Positions 8,017 to 17,226 of a stretch of DNA of 64,000 nt are shown piece by piece; position 1 is the first letter of the stretch, and every line of letters starts with the position of its first letter. The notes under the pieces were generated by a model. That model had not been told where the DNA came from. It did not search any database and saw nothing but the letters and a program-made list of their open reading frames with translations. The DNA comes from an uncultured Fidelibacterota bacterium (lineage in GTDB: Bacteria; Fidelibacterota; Marinisomatia; Marinisomatales; UBA1611). The stretch lies in contig CACEUX010000006.1 of NCBI GenBank assembly GCA_902562835.1, positions 1 to 64,000 on the forward strand, given 5' to 3'. A program made the translations under genes and the position numbers.

Positions 8017-9225
8017 ATGTTTGAGTTCCAAGATTGTTACACAGTCTCTAATTTAAATATGATTATAAGAGAGTCACTTGAGCATCAGTTCGCTAATATT
8101 TGGGTGAGGGGTGAGATTTCTAATTTTCATCATCACCCCTCTTCAGGGCATATGTATTTCACCTTAAAAGACACCAGGAGTGAATTACGATGTACCATGT
8201 TTCGAATAAACAACTCCTATTTAAAATTTAAACCCAATGATGGTATGGAGGTTCGTCTATTTGGCTTAGTTACTGTTTATGAAAAACGTGGACAGGTTCA
8301 ACTTAAGGTTTCCATAATGGAACCATTAGGATTGGGTAATCTTTATAAGTCATTTGAGCTTCTTAAGAAATCTCTGAATGAGGAAGGACTCTTTCTTGAA
8401 AAACATAAAGAAAAAATTCCACCATACCCCAATTATATAGGAATCATAACTTCAGGATCCAGTTCTGCCTGCCAAGATATTCTTAACGTTATTTCTAGAA
8501 GGGCACCCAATATCAATGTCCTAATTTTATCGGTAAGGGTCCAGGGAGATGTTGCCGCAGATGAAATAGTACAAGCTATTAAAACGTTCAATGAATATAG
8601 TGGTACAGATGTATTAATTCTAGCAAGAGGTGGTGGCTCCATTGAAGATTTATGGTCCTTTAATGAAGAGAAGGTAGCCCGTGCTATTTTCTCATCTTCT
8701 ATCCCAATAATTTCAGGTATCGGACATGAAACAGATTTTACAATAGCTGATTTTGTGTCCGATTTGCGTGCACCGACACCTTCTGCAGCAGCAGAACTTG
8801 CTGCACCCTTACTTGATGACATGTTACTATCAATATCCGAAACCCAGTCTAGATTAATTCGTTCAATGAAGAATCAATTAGAGCAAAAATGGCAAATAAA
8901 AGATCAGATCGATAAGAGGATAACCATTCAGCAGCCTGCAACAAAAATAGAAAGACAATCAGAAAAGTTATCTCAACTATATAAACGTTTCCTATTGGCG
9001 ATAGACCTTAAATGTGAAAAATATAGTAAGCATACCGAATCCCTATCTAAGCAATTAATAAACCTAGGTCCAAAACATGTTCTTCAAAGAGGGTATGCGA
9101 TACCTTTTGATCAGTCAGGAAATATAATTCGTAGAGCAGATCAAATATCTGTAGGGGAAGAATTTGCCTTAAAAACGGCGAGAGGTAGCCTCAGTGCAAA
9201 GAAAACATCTGATATTAATACTTAA
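8017..9225 (+). CDS. xseA: Exodeoxyribonuclease VII large subunit
   Basis: Catalytic subunit of ExoVII, which degrades single-stranded DNA to oligonucleotides in mismatch and other repair. The N-terminal OB fold is seen as WVRGEISNFHHHPSSGHMYF. The catalytic domain has IGIITSGSSSACQDIL, LILARGGGSIEDLWSFNEE and PIISGIGHETDFTIADF, then RAPTPSAAAEL. A coiled-coil and C-terminal strand (HVLQRGYAI) close the protein. At 402 residues it is slightly shorter than the E. coli form, as is common. The small subunit gene follows after 21 bases, which supports the assignment. Confidence 0.96.
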   Translation: MFEFQDCYTVSNLNMIIRESLEHQFANIWVRGEISNFHHHPSSGHMYFTLKDTRSELRCTMFRINNSYLKFKPNDGMEVRLFGLVTVYEKRGQVQLKVSIMEPLGLGNLYKSFELLKKSLNEEGLFLEKHKEKIPPYPNYIGIITSGSSSACQDILNVISRRAPNINVLILSVRVQGDVAADEIVQAIKTFNEYSGTDVLILARGGGSIEDLWSFNEEKVARAIFSSSIPIISGIGHETDFTIADFVSDLRAPTPSAAAELAAPLLDDMLLSISETQSRLIRSMKNQLEQKWQIKDQIDKRITIQQPATKIERQSEKLSQLYKRFLLAIDLKCEKYSKHTESLSKQLINLGPKHVLQRGYAIPFDQSGNIIRRADQISVGEEFALKTARGSLSAKKTSDINT

Positions 9226-9246
9226 TAAAACCATTTAATTTTAATT

Positions 9247-9477
9247 ATGTCAAAAAAGAAAAATGAAATTAGTTTTGAAGAATCTCTAGAACGCTTAGAG
9301 AACTTGGTTAATAAAATGGAATCAGGAGATGCAACCTTAGAACAGAGTTTAGTTTGGTTTGAAGAAGGAATGGATCTTATAAAATTATGCCAAGTTCAAT
9401 TAAATAATGCTGAACAGAAAGTACAAGAACTCGTTAAAAAAACAGATGGTAAATTTGAGCTCAAGGATATTAAGTGA
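9247..9477 (+). CDS. xseB: Exodeoxyribonuclease VII small subunit
   Basis: A 76-residue helical protein that binds several copies of the large subunit to form ExoVII. It shows the family pattern SFEESLERLENLVNKMESGD, then LEQSLVWFEEGMDLIKLCQ, then LNNAEQKVQEL. Its location between xseA and nadK fits common gene order. The stop overlaps the GTG start of nadK by four bases, suggesting coupled translation. Confidence 0.95.
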   Translation: MSKKKNEISFEESLERLENLVNKMESGDATLEQSLVWFEEGMDLIKLCQVQLNNAEQKVQELVKKTDGKFELKDIK

Positions 9478-10355
9478 ATCCTCCAAAAACATTTGGTATA
9501 TGGGGTAACACCGATAAAGAATCCTTTTGGAAAACATTACCCGATATCATTACGTGGGCTGAAAGTAATAAATTAGATCCATACCTGACTAAAAGAATCC
9601 TAGACCATGAAAATGGATCTGAGGTTAAGTCAAAGGTGATTAGTTCAAAAGGCGACATTGAAAATCTTGATTTTATGCTTGTTTTGGGCGGTGATGGTAC
9701 ATTCCTCTCACTAGCGCGCACAGTGGCACATCGTAATACACCAATATTAGGTATCCACTTAGGAGACCTTGGTTTTCTTGCAAAAGTCACGCTCAAAGAT
9801 CTTTTTTTTCGACTAGACAAAGTGGCAAAGGGTGATTTTGTCCTAGAAAAAAGAATTTTTGTTAATGCAGCAATAGAAAAAAATGATCAAAAGATTGAAC
9901 AAGTAGCCTTAAATGATTTTGTCATTACGAATAGTCAATCTCACCGCATGCTTAATGCAACGATATATGTTGACGGGCATATGGTAGGTAATTACAGGTC
10001 AGATGGTCTGATTATATCAACTCCTACAGGTTCTACTGCCTATTCATTGTCAGCTGGTGGACCAATAGTAACGCCAAAAGTAGATTCACTAATTATCACA
10101 CCCACCGCGGCTCATACCCTTACATCTCGTCCCTTGGTAGTCCCATCAGATTCAAACATCACATTAAGTTTTCCAAACTCTGATGATTCAATTCAGTTTA
10201 TTGCAGATGGTCAGGTGCATGAATACCTAGATCCTTCTTGTAAAGTAAAAATCACTAGAGCAGACTTTAGTGTGAAATTGATTGATTTTGAAGATACTGA
10301 TTATTTTGAGACATTGAGAAAAAAAATGGGCTGGGGTAAGAGGGGAGATCAGTAG
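9474..10355 (+). CDS. nadK: NAD kinase
   Basis: This cytoplasmic enzyme phosphorylates NAD to NADP. The glycine-rich ATP site is LVLGGDGTF (GGDG at 72-75). The NDF motif appears in ALNDFVIT, and TPTGSTAYSLSAGGPIV is the second diagnostic segment. The length of 293 residues is normal. The start is GTG overlapping the xseB stop; the next candidates would lose the first strand. It is convergent with the PhyH-like gene, only 41 bases apart, with no strong terminator between. Confidence 0.95.
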   Translation: MNPPKTFGIWGNTDKESFWKTLPDIITWAESNKLDPYLTKRILDHENGSEVKSKVISSKGDIENLDFMLVLGGDGTFLSLARTVAHRNTPILGIHLGDLGFLAKVTLKDLFFRLDKVAKGDFVLEKRIFVNAAIEKNDQKIEQVALNDFVITNSQSHRMLNATIYVDGHMVGNYRSDGLIISTPTGSTAYSLSAGGPIVTPKVDSLIITPTAAHTLTSRPLVVPSDSNITLSFPNSDDSIQFIADGQVHEYLDPSCKVKITRADFSVKLIDFEDTDYFETLRKKMGWGKRGDQ

Positions 10356-10396
10356 GAATACAGGTTTGGAATATGTGATCTAAAAATGCTAATATT

Positions 10397-11170
10397 TCAT
10401 GGTATTTGCTTAAATGGCATATGCTCATTTCCTTGAAATATTGGTTTGTTTACATAGAAATTATTTACATCTTCCTTTTTATGACCGCGCAATAGTGCAC
10501 ATTTCCAACCATCGCGATTAACAAATGTTGTGGTGGGAATATACCTGAGAGTTAGGCCAATACGCCACTCGTTGGAAATATTCGCATTTGAACCATGTAT
10601 TATGAATGGATTATGTATAGATATATCTCCTGGTGCCAGTTCTATGTCTAAGGATGATTTCTCATCAATATCATCAGGGTGAATAGCAAGGTCTAAAACA
10701 TATTCTTCTGTATCTAATTTTATCATTTCTGAGGGTTTTAATAGTCGTTTATTCTGCGTTCCTGGAATGATTTTCATACATGCATTTTCTTTGGTTGATT
10801 GTGTACCTGCAAGCCAGACCGAAACCACCTCCATGGGTTCTAGTGGCCAATAGGAGCCATCTTGGTGCCACCCAACTGGCTGGCCACTAAATGGTTTTTT
10901 GGCTATATAGTGTGCTCCAAAAAGAGCAATATTAGGTCCAATGATCTCTTCTACTATATCTAGAATGGTTCTTTGATCTAAAATATGATGAATGAATGGA
11001 TCATGTATAAGCATGTTATGGTGGAATGCTTCTGCTCTTGTATTTGGATACTTCTTACTTAACCAGGTTACATGATTCTGGATCTCTTTGGCTAGCCCAG
11101 TACTTATAACATTTTTTATAATTGCAAACCCATCGCGCTCATATTGTTCCTTTACTTTTTCTTTTAACAT
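10397..11170 (-). CDS. Phytanoyl-CoA dioxygenase (PhyH) family Fe(II)/2-oxoglutarate oxygenase
   Basis: A double-stranded beta-helix oxygenase with the iron triad H102-x-D104 (GWHQDGSYW) and distal H192 (PFIIHGSNAN). Arg in RIGLTLRY is placed to bind 2-oxoglutarate. Family members hydroxylate varied small molecules, and the substrate here is not predictable. At 257 residues it is of normal size and seems intact. It overlaps the CoA-binding gene by seven bases and lies last in the PRODH operon, hinting at a link with amino-acid or compatible-solute catabolism, which is inference only. Confidence 0.85.
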   Translation of the reverse strand: MLKEKVKEQYERDGFAIIKNVISTGLAKEIQNHVTWLSKKYPNTRAEAFHHNMLIHDPFIHHILDQRTILDIVEEIIGPNIALFGAHYIAKKPFSGQPVGWHQDGSYWPLEPMEVVSVWLAGTQSTKENACMKIIPGTQNKRLLKPSEMIKLDTEEYVLDLAIHPDDIDEKSSLDIELAPGDISIHNPFIIHGSNANISNEWRIGLTLRYIPTTTFVNRDGWKCALLRGHKKEDVNNFYVNKPIFQGNEHMPFKQIP

Positions 11171-11580
11171 TTTGGACTATTTGCTTTGAGCAATTTATGC
11201 TGTCTTAAAATGCAATCATTCATCACAACAAAAATACCATCTTTCCTTGCTTTAATAGCAGCCTCCTCATGTATTACAGAGTCTTGCATCCAAATGGCTT
11301 TGGCATCTATCGACAAAGCTGAATCAACAATGGGAGGAACAAATTCGCTTCGCCTGAAAATATCAACAATATCAATGGGTTCATTAATTGACTCTAGTGT
11401 AGGATAACAATTCATACCTGCAATCTTCTTGTGACCAGGATTTACGGGAATAATGCGATACCCATGCTGTTTTAAATATATTGAAACATAGTGACTAGGT
11501 CTTTGTTTATTCGGGCTGAAACCCACAACAGCTATTGTCTTCAATTGAAGGATATATTTTATTGTATCTAGATCATTCAT
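11164..11580 (-). CDS. CoA-binding (YccU-type) Rossmann protein
   Basis: A 138-residue single-domain protein of the CoA_binding family. It has a glycine-poor Rossmann start (IAVVGFSPNKQRPSHYV), then GYRIIPVNPGHKKIAGMNCYPTL, DIVDIFRRSEFVPPIVDSAL and AIWMQDSVIHEEAAIKARKDG, ending VVMNDCILRQH. This matches stand-alone YccU-like proteins, whose cellular role is poorly known. It overlaps the PRODH gene by eight bases and the PhyH gene by seven, forming a tight three-gene unit. Confidence 0.85.
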   Translation of the reverse strand: MNDLDTIKYILQLKTIAVVGFSPNKQRPSHYVSIYLKQHGYRIIPVNPGHKKIAGMNCYPTLESINEPIDIVDIFRRSEFVPPIVDSALSIDAKAIWMQDSVIHEEAAIKARKDGIFVVMNDCILRQHKLLKANSPKC

Positions 11581-12478
11581 TTTTAAAAAAGTTTGATATC
11601 ACATATCCTGCAATATTTGGATTTTCTTTTAATCGACGCACTGAATAATCAAACCAATCAGGCCCATAAGGCACATAGACTCTAACTTTAAACCCCTTTT
11701 CTAGTAAAGATTCTAACCTGCCATCCATTGGAACACCGAATAATACTTGAAATTCGAAAAGATGCTTGGCAATGTTCTCATCTTGGATCCATTCCAATAA
11801 TTTATCAATAAGCACCTGGTCGTGTGTAGCATATCCACAAAATGAACCACGTTTAGCCATCATTTTAGCTAGCAATAGAAAATTATTTCTAATATCATCA
11901 CGACCTTGATAAGCAATAGTACTTGATTCCTTATATATGCCCTTACAGATCCGGGAATTAAATTGGTCATTACTTAAATTATTTATATCATTTTGACTTC
12001 TAAAAAGATATGCCTGTATGGCTACGCCTACATTATCATAGAATTTTTTACAGTGTTTTAATATTTCAAAAGTTTGATCAGTATAGCCTGAGCTCTCCAT
12101 ATCAATTCTCAAAAAATTTCCAAATTCTTTTGCCTTTTGTGCAATTGCGCTCATATTAGCAAGGGCTTCGGATTCTGAAATTTTCAATCCAATATGAGTT
12201 GGCTTGACCGACAAGGTACATTCCAATGCATGTTCATCAATTAACTCATATAGCTTACAGTATTGAGATGTTATTTTCTGAGCCAGTTCTTTATCCATGA
12301 CATGCTCCCCGAGGATATCAAGAGTAGCATCAAACCCTTTGTCATTAAGTTGTTTTACATGCTGAAGTGCATCTTCACTTTTTTCTCCAGCAACATAGGG
12401 TTTAGCAAATGGCTTGGCAAACCATTTTGGTAGCAGCGGCAAAGATGAGGTGATGATTGAATTAATAAATGACATCAA
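11573..12478 (-). CDS. Proline dehydrogenase (PRODH, monofunctional)
   Basis: A flavoenzyme oxidising proline to pyrroline-5-carboxylate, passing electrons to quinone. Diagnostic segments of the TIM-barrel are FLRIDMESSGYTDQTFEIL, VGVAIQAYLFRS, SRICKGIYKES, GYATHDQVLID and FEFQVLFGVP, and the end RRLKENPNIAGYV contains the substrate-binding RRxxEN motif. The 301-residue length fits the short bacterial form. No P5C dehydrogenase (putA C-half or rocA) is nearby. It is first of the minus-strand operon and divergent from nuoA across 152 bases. Confidence 0.93.
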   Translation of the reverse strand: MMSFINSIITSSLPLLPKWFAKPFAKPYVAGEKSEDALQHVKQLNDKGFDATLDILGEHVMDKELAQKITSQYCKLYELIDEHALECTLSVKPTHIGLKISESEALANMSAIAQKAKEFGNFLRIDMESSGYTDQTFEILKHCKKFYDNVGVAIQAYLFRSQNDINNLSNDQFNSRICKGIYKESSTIAYQGRDDIRNNFLLLAKMMAKRGSFCGYATHDQVLIDKLLEWIQDENIAKHLFEFQVLFGVPMDGRLESLLEKGFKVRVYVPYGPDWFDYSVRRLKENPNIAGYVISNFFKNE

Positions 12479-12565
12479 AAAGATTAGGCTAAACTTAATT
12501 TTACAACCAATGTGTTTTCCAATAATTTCTTAAGATTGGAGTGGGTATTTTAAATGAAGTTTAAT

Positions 12566-12595
12566 TTGACTCAGCAAAATATCACAGACTAAATT
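12566..12595 (+). promoter_or_regulatory. Candidate promoter of the nuo-nqr operon
   Basis: TTGACT (12566-12571) and TAAATT (12590-12595) are separated by 18 bases, a reasonable sigma-70-like pair, 35 bases upstream of the nuoA ATG. AGGA precedes the ATG. Promoter consensus in this lineage is not known, so this rests on pattern only. Confidence 0.35.
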
Positions 12596-12630
12596 TAAAG
12601 GCTGTTTACCCCCTTTCTTAAGTAGGATAT

Positions 12631-13047
12631 ATGTATAGAGATTTCGGAACTGTTTTTTTTACGAGTATTGTTGCTATCATTTTTGTGATAGTGCCACTTG
12701 TCATAGCCTGGCTGGTCGCACCCTCAAACAAAACAAAAGAAAAGTTAGAGACCTATGAGTGTGGAGAAGTAGTTGAAGGTTCTGCATGGTTGCAGTTCAA
12801 TATACGGTTTTACGTCATTGCACTAATATTTCTAATTTTCGATGTTGAAGTTGTTTTCTTATTCCCATGGGCGGTTGTGTTTAAAGAGCTAGGCCTTCTT
12901 GCTCTAATTGAGATGGGGATTTTCCTTTTGATCCTAGTAGTCGGCTTAGCATATGTATGGGTCAAGTCTGATTTAGATTGGGTAAAAAGAAGGGTACGAT
13001 ATGGTGCTGGTAGATATTCAAAAATTGCAATGGATCAGGATAAATAG
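12631..13047 (+). CDS. nuoA: NADH-quinone oxidoreductase subunit A
   Basis: A 138-residue inner-membrane subunit of complex I with three membrane helices. The conserved segment [24 protein letters not shown] matches the ECG / RFY pattern of NuoA, followed by [15 protein letters not shown]. The ATG has AGG four bases upstream. It begins a long co-directional run of respiratory genes; nuoB starts on the base after its stop. Confidence 0.96.
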   Translation: MYRDFGTVFFTSIVAIIFVIVPLVIAWLVAPSNKTKEKLETYECGEVVEGSAWLQFNIRFYVIALIFLIFDVEVVFLFPWAVVFKELGLLALIEMGIFLLILVVGLAYVWVKSDLDWVKRRVRYGAGRYSKIAMDQDK

Positions 13048-13542
13048 ATGGGATTATTAACAAATAAATTTCAAGAAGATAATGTAATTGTTGAAAAACT
13101 TGAAAAGTTACTTAATTGGAGCAGAAGTACTAGCCCATGGTTCTTTCAGTTTGGTACCGCCTGTTGTGCGATTGAAATGATGGCTGCTGCAGCACCAAGA
13201 CATGATATTAAAAGAATTGGTTTTATCCCAAGATCATCCCCTAGGCAAGCAGATGTGATGATCGTTGCTGGTACTGTCACAATGAAAATGGCTATACGCG
13301 TAAAAAAACTTTACGAGCAAATGGCAGACCCTAAATATGTTGTTGCAATGGGTTCATGCGCCACTAGTGGTGGACCATATTGGCAGCACGGCTACCATGT
13401 ATTGAAGGGTGTAGATATTGTAATCCCTGTTGACGTTTATGTTCCTGGTTGCCCACCCAGGCCTGAGTCGCTAATAGAGGGCCTCTTAAAGCTTGAAGAA
13501 CAAATACTTGAAGACCGTCCACTAACACGTAAAATGACATGA
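13048..13542 (+). CDS. nuoB: NADH-quinone oxidoreductase subunit B
   Basis: The peripheral subunit carrying iron-sulfur cluster N2, the last electron carrier before quinone. All four ligands are visible: adjacent C39-C40 ([11 protein letters not shown]), C104 (MGSCATSGG) and C135 (VPGCPPRPE). [14 protein letters not shown] is the usual conserved stretch. Its 164 residues are typical. The stop overlaps the nuoC start by four bases. Confidence 0.97.
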   Translation: MGLLTNKFQEDNVIVEKLEKLLNWSRSTSPWFFQFGTACCAIEMMAAAAPRHDIKRIGFIPRSSPRQADVMIVAGTVTMKMAIRVKKLYEQMADPKYVVAMGSCATSGGPYWQHGYHVLKGVDIVIPVDVYVPGCPPRPESLIEGLLKLEEQILEDRPLTRKMT

Positions 13543-14450
13543 GCGCAGATAAAGAAAAACTCATAGCAGAACTGGTAAACAAAGGTCTTGATGGTGATAT
13601 GGACTCTGTCAATGCCTGCGAGGACAAGATCATTCGCGGAAAGGCAAAAGCAATGATCATGAAAGTTAAAAAAGGGACTATTGAGCGACCGCCAAAGCCT
13701 GAACTCGCTGCAAATGAAAAGATTGATTCAAAAACTCCAGAATCCCTTTCGAAAGATGAAATGATATCTTATCTAGTAAATAAAGGCCTTGATGGCGATA
13801 TGGACACTGTCAATGTCTGCGAGGATAAGATTGTTCGCGGAAAGGCAAAAGCAATGATTATGAAAGTTAAAAAAGGGACTTTGGAACGTCCTGAGATGCC
13901 AATATTGGATTCACCTGTGTCCTCTGGTGAGCCTCTAGAAGACAATACCCAAGATGATGATAAAGATACTTTTCAAAAAATAAAAAAATTGATCTACGAT
14001 AAATTTCCTAACTCCATAATTGAAAATGAAGAGGGGGATTACATTCAGATCAAACCTGATGAATGGAATGAGTTAGCCGTATGGCTCAAATCAGAACCCT
14101 CGCTTTTATTTGACTCACTTCAATGCCAAATGGGAATAGATATAGGAGACGACAATCTTGAATCAAGATATAATCTTCATTCTATGGAACTAGACCACTA
14201 CATCGAGATAAGAATAGCTGTCCCAAGATCTGATCCTAAAATACCATCTGTTGAGCAGGTGTGGAGGATTGCTGATTGGTTCGAAAGAGAGACCTATGAT
14301 ATGCTGGGTATAGAGTACACCGGACACAGAGATTTAAGAAGAATCCTACTACCAGACGACTGGGAAGGCTGGCCACTAAGGAAAGATTATCAAGTACAAG
14401 AAACTTATCATGGCATTGTAGTGCCAAAAATGAAGGAAGGATGGGAGTAG
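13539..14450 (+). CDS. nuoC: NADH-quinone oxidoreductase subunit C with duplicated N-terminal module
   Basis: The C-terminal ~160 residues are a standard NuoC peripheral-arm subunit, ending with [41 protein letters not shown]. Before it lie about 140 extra residues with two near-identical copies of a ~48-residue module ([19 protein letters not shown], then [21 protein letters not shown]), offset by exactly 67 codons. The linker after copy 2 is acidic (DNTQDDDKD). Stand-alone NuoC is usually 150-230 residues; this one has 303. I do not recognise the repeat module; it is helical-looking, basic and could sit on the surface of the peripheral arm. Confidence 0.93.
   Translation: MSADKEKLIAELVNKGLDGDMDSVNACEDKIIRGKAKAMIMKVKKGTIERPPKPELAANEKIDSKTPESLSKDEMISYLVNKGLDGDMDTVNVCEDKIVRGKAKAMIMKVKKGTLERPEMPILDSPVSSGEPLEDNTQDDDKDTFQKIKKLIYDKFPNSIIENEEGDYIQIKPDEWNELAVWLKSEPSLLFDSLQCQMGIDIGDDNLESRYNLHSMELDHYIEIRIAVPRSDPKIPSVEQVWRIADWFERETYDMLGIEYTGHRDLRRILLPDDWEGWPLRKDYQVQETYHGIVVPKMKEGWE
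13575..13890 (+). repeat. Tandem in-frame duplication inside nuoC
   Basis: Two copies of about 115 bases start at 13575 and 13776, offset 201 bases (67 codons). By eye they differ at about a dozen positions, mostly third-codon changes. The coded peptides are almost the same, so the duplication seems kept by selection rather than freshly made. Confidence 0.85.
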
Positions 14451-15562
14451 TACACGGCGAAGAAATGGTCCTAAACATTGGGCCACAGCACCCTGCCACA
14501 CATGGTGTCCTACGTTTACAGGTTAGAACTGACGGTGAAGTAGTTTCCCAAATAACTCCTTATATGGGTTATCTACACAGATGTTTTGAAAAACACTCAG
14601 AAAATGTTACTTATGAGCAGGTAATACCATTTACCGATCGTTGTGATTATTTATCATCGATGTCCATGAATTTTGGATATGTAGTGGCGATGGAAAAATT
14701 GATGGATATTAAAGTCAATAATAGGGTAGAGCACATAAGAGTGGTTATGGCAGAACTACAACGGATTGCGAGTCATCTACTCTGTACAGGTGTGTTTGGA
14801 TTAGACCTTGGTGCATTTACGCCATTCCTGTGGGCCTTAAGGGACAGAGAAAGGATACTAGATCTATTTGAATTAACATGTGGCGCACGGCTATTATATA
14901 ATTATATGTGGGTTGGTGGATTAAGTCATGACATCCCAACAGGCTTTGTTGAGTCTACTTTTGAATTTCTTGATTATTTTGAGCCTAAGGTAGATGAATT
15001 AGAAAATATTCTTGCTCATAACAAAATTCTAGTCGAGCGTTCTGCGGATATAGGTGTGATGCCAAAAGATGTGGCAATTAGTTATGGGGTCACTGGCCCG
15101 AACCTAAGAGCGTCTGGAGTTAAGTGGGACCTACGAAAAAACGACCCTTACTCTATTTACGATAAATTCGATTTTGATGTCCCCATTGGTGAAGGCAAGA
15201 AGGGTACCGTTGGAGACTGTTGGGACAGATTTTACGTAAGGATTATTGAAATAAGGGAGAGTGTAAAAATAATTAGGCAGGCTCTAGCAAGTATGCCAAA
15301 AGATGGGGATGTTCATCAGTCTTTGCCCAAAAAATTACGACCTCCTAAAGGCTCTATCTATGCGCGCACAGAGACACCAAGAGGAGATCTGGGGTATTAT
15401 ATTGAAAGCGATGGAAGTCCCATACCTTACAGAGTCAAGATGCGGTCTCCTGCTTTTACAGCCTTATCAGTTCTTGATGAAATAGGTGCTGGTTGGTTGC
15501 TCTCTGATGTTCTTGCTATTCTTGGAAGTCTTGATATCGTACTAGGAGAAATCGATAGGTGA
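14441..15562 (+). CDS. nuoD: NADH-quinone oxidoreductase subunit D
   Basis: The 49-kDa peripheral subunit that helps form the quinone site. Diagnostic motifs are LNIGPQHPATHGVLRL at the N terminus, GYLHRCFEK, FTDRCDYLSSM, and the C-terminal GEIDR. The length of 373 residues fits a stand-alone NuoD. I keep ATG 14441, which overlaps nuoC by ten bases, because family members have a short lead before LNIGPQH; the next ATG (14465) would also leave the core intact. Confidence 0.96.
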   Translation: MGVVHGEEMVLNIGPQHPATHGVLRLQVRTDGEVVSQITPYMGYLHRCFEKHSENVTYEQVIPFTDRCDYLSSMSMNFGYVVAMEKLMDIKVNNRVEHIRVVMAELQRIASHLLCTGVFGLDLGAFTPFLWALRDRERILDLFELTCGARLLYNYMWVGGLSHDIPTGFVESTFEFLDYFEPKVDELENILAHNKILVERSADIGVMPKDVAISYGVTGPNLRASGVKWDLRKNDPYSIYDKFDFDVPIGEGKKGTVGDCWDRFYVRIIEIRESVKIIRQALASMPKDGDVHQSLPKKLRPPKGSIYARTETPRGDLGYYIESDGSPIPYRVKMRSPAFTALSVLDEIGAGWLLSDVLAILGSLDIVLGEIDR

Positions 15563-16635
15563 CAGTTGATTTTATTTTTGATGGTTTGAACCAACTATTT
15601 CCCGAATTTGCGGGTAATGACATCTTTCTAATTATAGCTATGCTTCTTCCAGTTGCTGCCTTACTTGGATTCATTACCGTCTATGGATTTGGAGTTATTT
15701 ACTCTGAAATAAAAGTCTCATCATTTATCCAAGATAAAACTGGCCCCATGGGTCAAGGCCCTGGACTCCATGCTGGTAAATGGGGACTTTTGCAACCTGT
15801 AGCAGATGGAATAAAATTATTTATTAAAGAAGATATAATTCCTGCCAGTGCGGATAAGCCATTATTTATTCTTGCTCCGTTCCTTATCTTTATTGGTGCC
15901 CTCACTTCATTTATTGCAGTTCCATTTGGAGAAAAAATAATTATTACTGATATGAACATTGGTATCTTCTATATAATTGGCGTAGGGAGTTTAGCCGTGA
16001 TAGCATTGATCTTAGCAGGTTGGTCATCAAATAATAAATGGGCGCTTTTTGGAGGTATGAGATCTGCTGCGCAGATCATCAGTTATGAAATACCTGCCGG
16101 CATCTCCCTAGTGGTCGTTATCATGATAGCAAGCTCTCTCAACATGCAGGAAATCATTGCGTATCAAGCAGGTGGGCTATTTAATTGGATAATTTTTGAT
16201 AATCCATTTATGCCAATTGTATTTATTATTTTCTTTATCAGCGTATTAGCGGAAACAAATAGAACGCCTTTTGATCTTCCCGAGTCAGAATCAGAATTGG
16301 TAGCAGGCTTTGTGACGGAGTATTCCGGAACTCGTTATGCTATCTTTTTTTTAAGTGAATACGCAAACATGTTTGTAGTTAGTGCTGTTGCTGCCACCGC
16401 ATTTCTTGGTGGATGGCAGAGCCCCTTTTCCAACTTCCTTAACTCTCCCGCATGGGGTGTTTTTTGGATGATGAGCAAAACGTTCTTTCTAATTTTTGTT
16501 ATGATATGGGTTCGATGGACTGTTCCGCGGTTACGAGTGGACCAGCTTATGCATTTATGTTGGAAGGTTTTTATACCCATAGGTCTATTTAATGTTTTTG
16601 CCGTTGCAATATGGATAGTAGTCAGAGGATCATAA
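15559..16635 (+). CDS. nuoH: NADH-quinone oxidoreductase subunit H
   Basis: A 358-residue membrane subunit with about eight helices that links the peripheral arm to the proton pumps and helps form the quinone chamber. Conserved loops are GPMGQGPGLHAGKWGLLQPVADGIKLFIKED (shortened view of the GPxR-like loop; note GPMGQGP) and the acidic loop AETNRTPFDLPESESELVAGFVTEYSG. It ends with a long hydrophobic helix. The start is GTG overlapping the nuoD stop by four bases. The conserved loops leave no doubt about the family. Confidence 0.96.
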   Translation: MTVDFIFDGLNQLFPEFAGNDIFLIIAMLLPVAALLGFITVYGFGVIYSEIKVSSFIQDKTGPMGQGPGLHAGKWGLLQPVADGIKLFIKEDIIPASADKPLFILAPFLIFIGALTSFIAVPFGEKIIITDMNIGIFYIIGVGSLAVIALILAGWSSNNKWALFGGMRSAAQIISYEIPAGISLVVVIMIASSLNMQEIIAYQAGGLFNWIIFDNPFMPIVFIIFFISVLAETNRTPFDLPESESELVAGFVTEYSGTRYAIFFLSEYANMFVVSAVAATAFLGGWQSPFSNFLNSPAWGVFWMMSKTFFLIFVMIWVRWTVPRLRVDQLMHLCWKVFIPIGLFNVFAVAIWIVVRGS

Positions 16636-16636
16636 G

Positions 16637-17221
16637 ATGATAAAATACTTTACGGATATTTTTACTGCAGTTTCAACCATTACTGGAGGAATGTTTATCA
16701 CATTAACCCACTTGATTGGAGCAAAGAAAGGAATTGCTACATTGCAATATCCAGAAGAAAGGTGGCCCCGTCCAGAAAGGGGTATTGGTTTCGAGCATGG
16801 AAGATATAATGTGATAAGATCGCGGCTCCATGTAGATATGGATGATTGTATCGGATGTCTTAAATGCGAAAGAGCTTGTCCAGTTGATTGCATAAAAATT
16901 GAAACGGAAAAATCTCCGGATAGGGGAAACGATCTAAAAGATATTAATCACCGAGGTATTACTTCAAATGGCACCAAAAAAGCACTTGTTGTTACAAGGT
17001 TTGATATAGATATGACCGAGTGTTGCTATTGTAACCTATGCACGTATCCCTGCCCTGAGGAATGTATTTTCATGACAGGCGGACCCAATGGTAAAAAACA
17101 TCCAATAGATTATGAGTTCTCTGAACCAGATCGAAGTGATCTTATCTATCGGTTTGCAAAGCCAGGTACAAAAGAAGGTATGGAAAAGATAATGAATGAA
17201 AAGAGTCAAGTTGAGGCCTAG
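16637..17221 (+). CDS. nuoI: NADH-quinone oxidoreductase subunit I
   Basis: A ferredoxin-like subunit with two 4Fe-4S clusters (N6a, N6b). The motifs are CIGCLKCERACP (C71, C74, C77, C81) and CYCNLCTYPCP with the upstream Cys (C129, C132, C135, C139). The N-terminal amphipathic helix associates with the membrane arm. The usual lead sequence RWPRPERGIGFEHGRYNVI is a variant of the RYP-RFRG pattern. In the absence of NuoEFG this could be the entry side for electrons from an unknown donor. Confidence 0.96.
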   Translation: MIKYFTDIFTAVSTITGGMFITLTHLIGAKKGIATLQYPEERWPRPERGIGFEHGRYNVIRSRLHVDMDDCIGCLKCERACPVDCIKIETEKSPDRGNDLKDINHRGITSNGTKKALVVTRFDIDMTECCYCNLCTYPCPEECIFMTGGPNGKKHPIDYEFSEPDRSDLIYRFAKPGTKEGMEKIMNEKSQVEA

Positions 17222-17226
17222 GCCAA

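Noticed and set aside
12554-12592. Twelve-codon ORF (MKFNLTQQNITD) as leader peptide before nuoA
   Set aside because: No ribosome-binding site, it overlaps the candidate promoter, and there is no attenuator structure after it.
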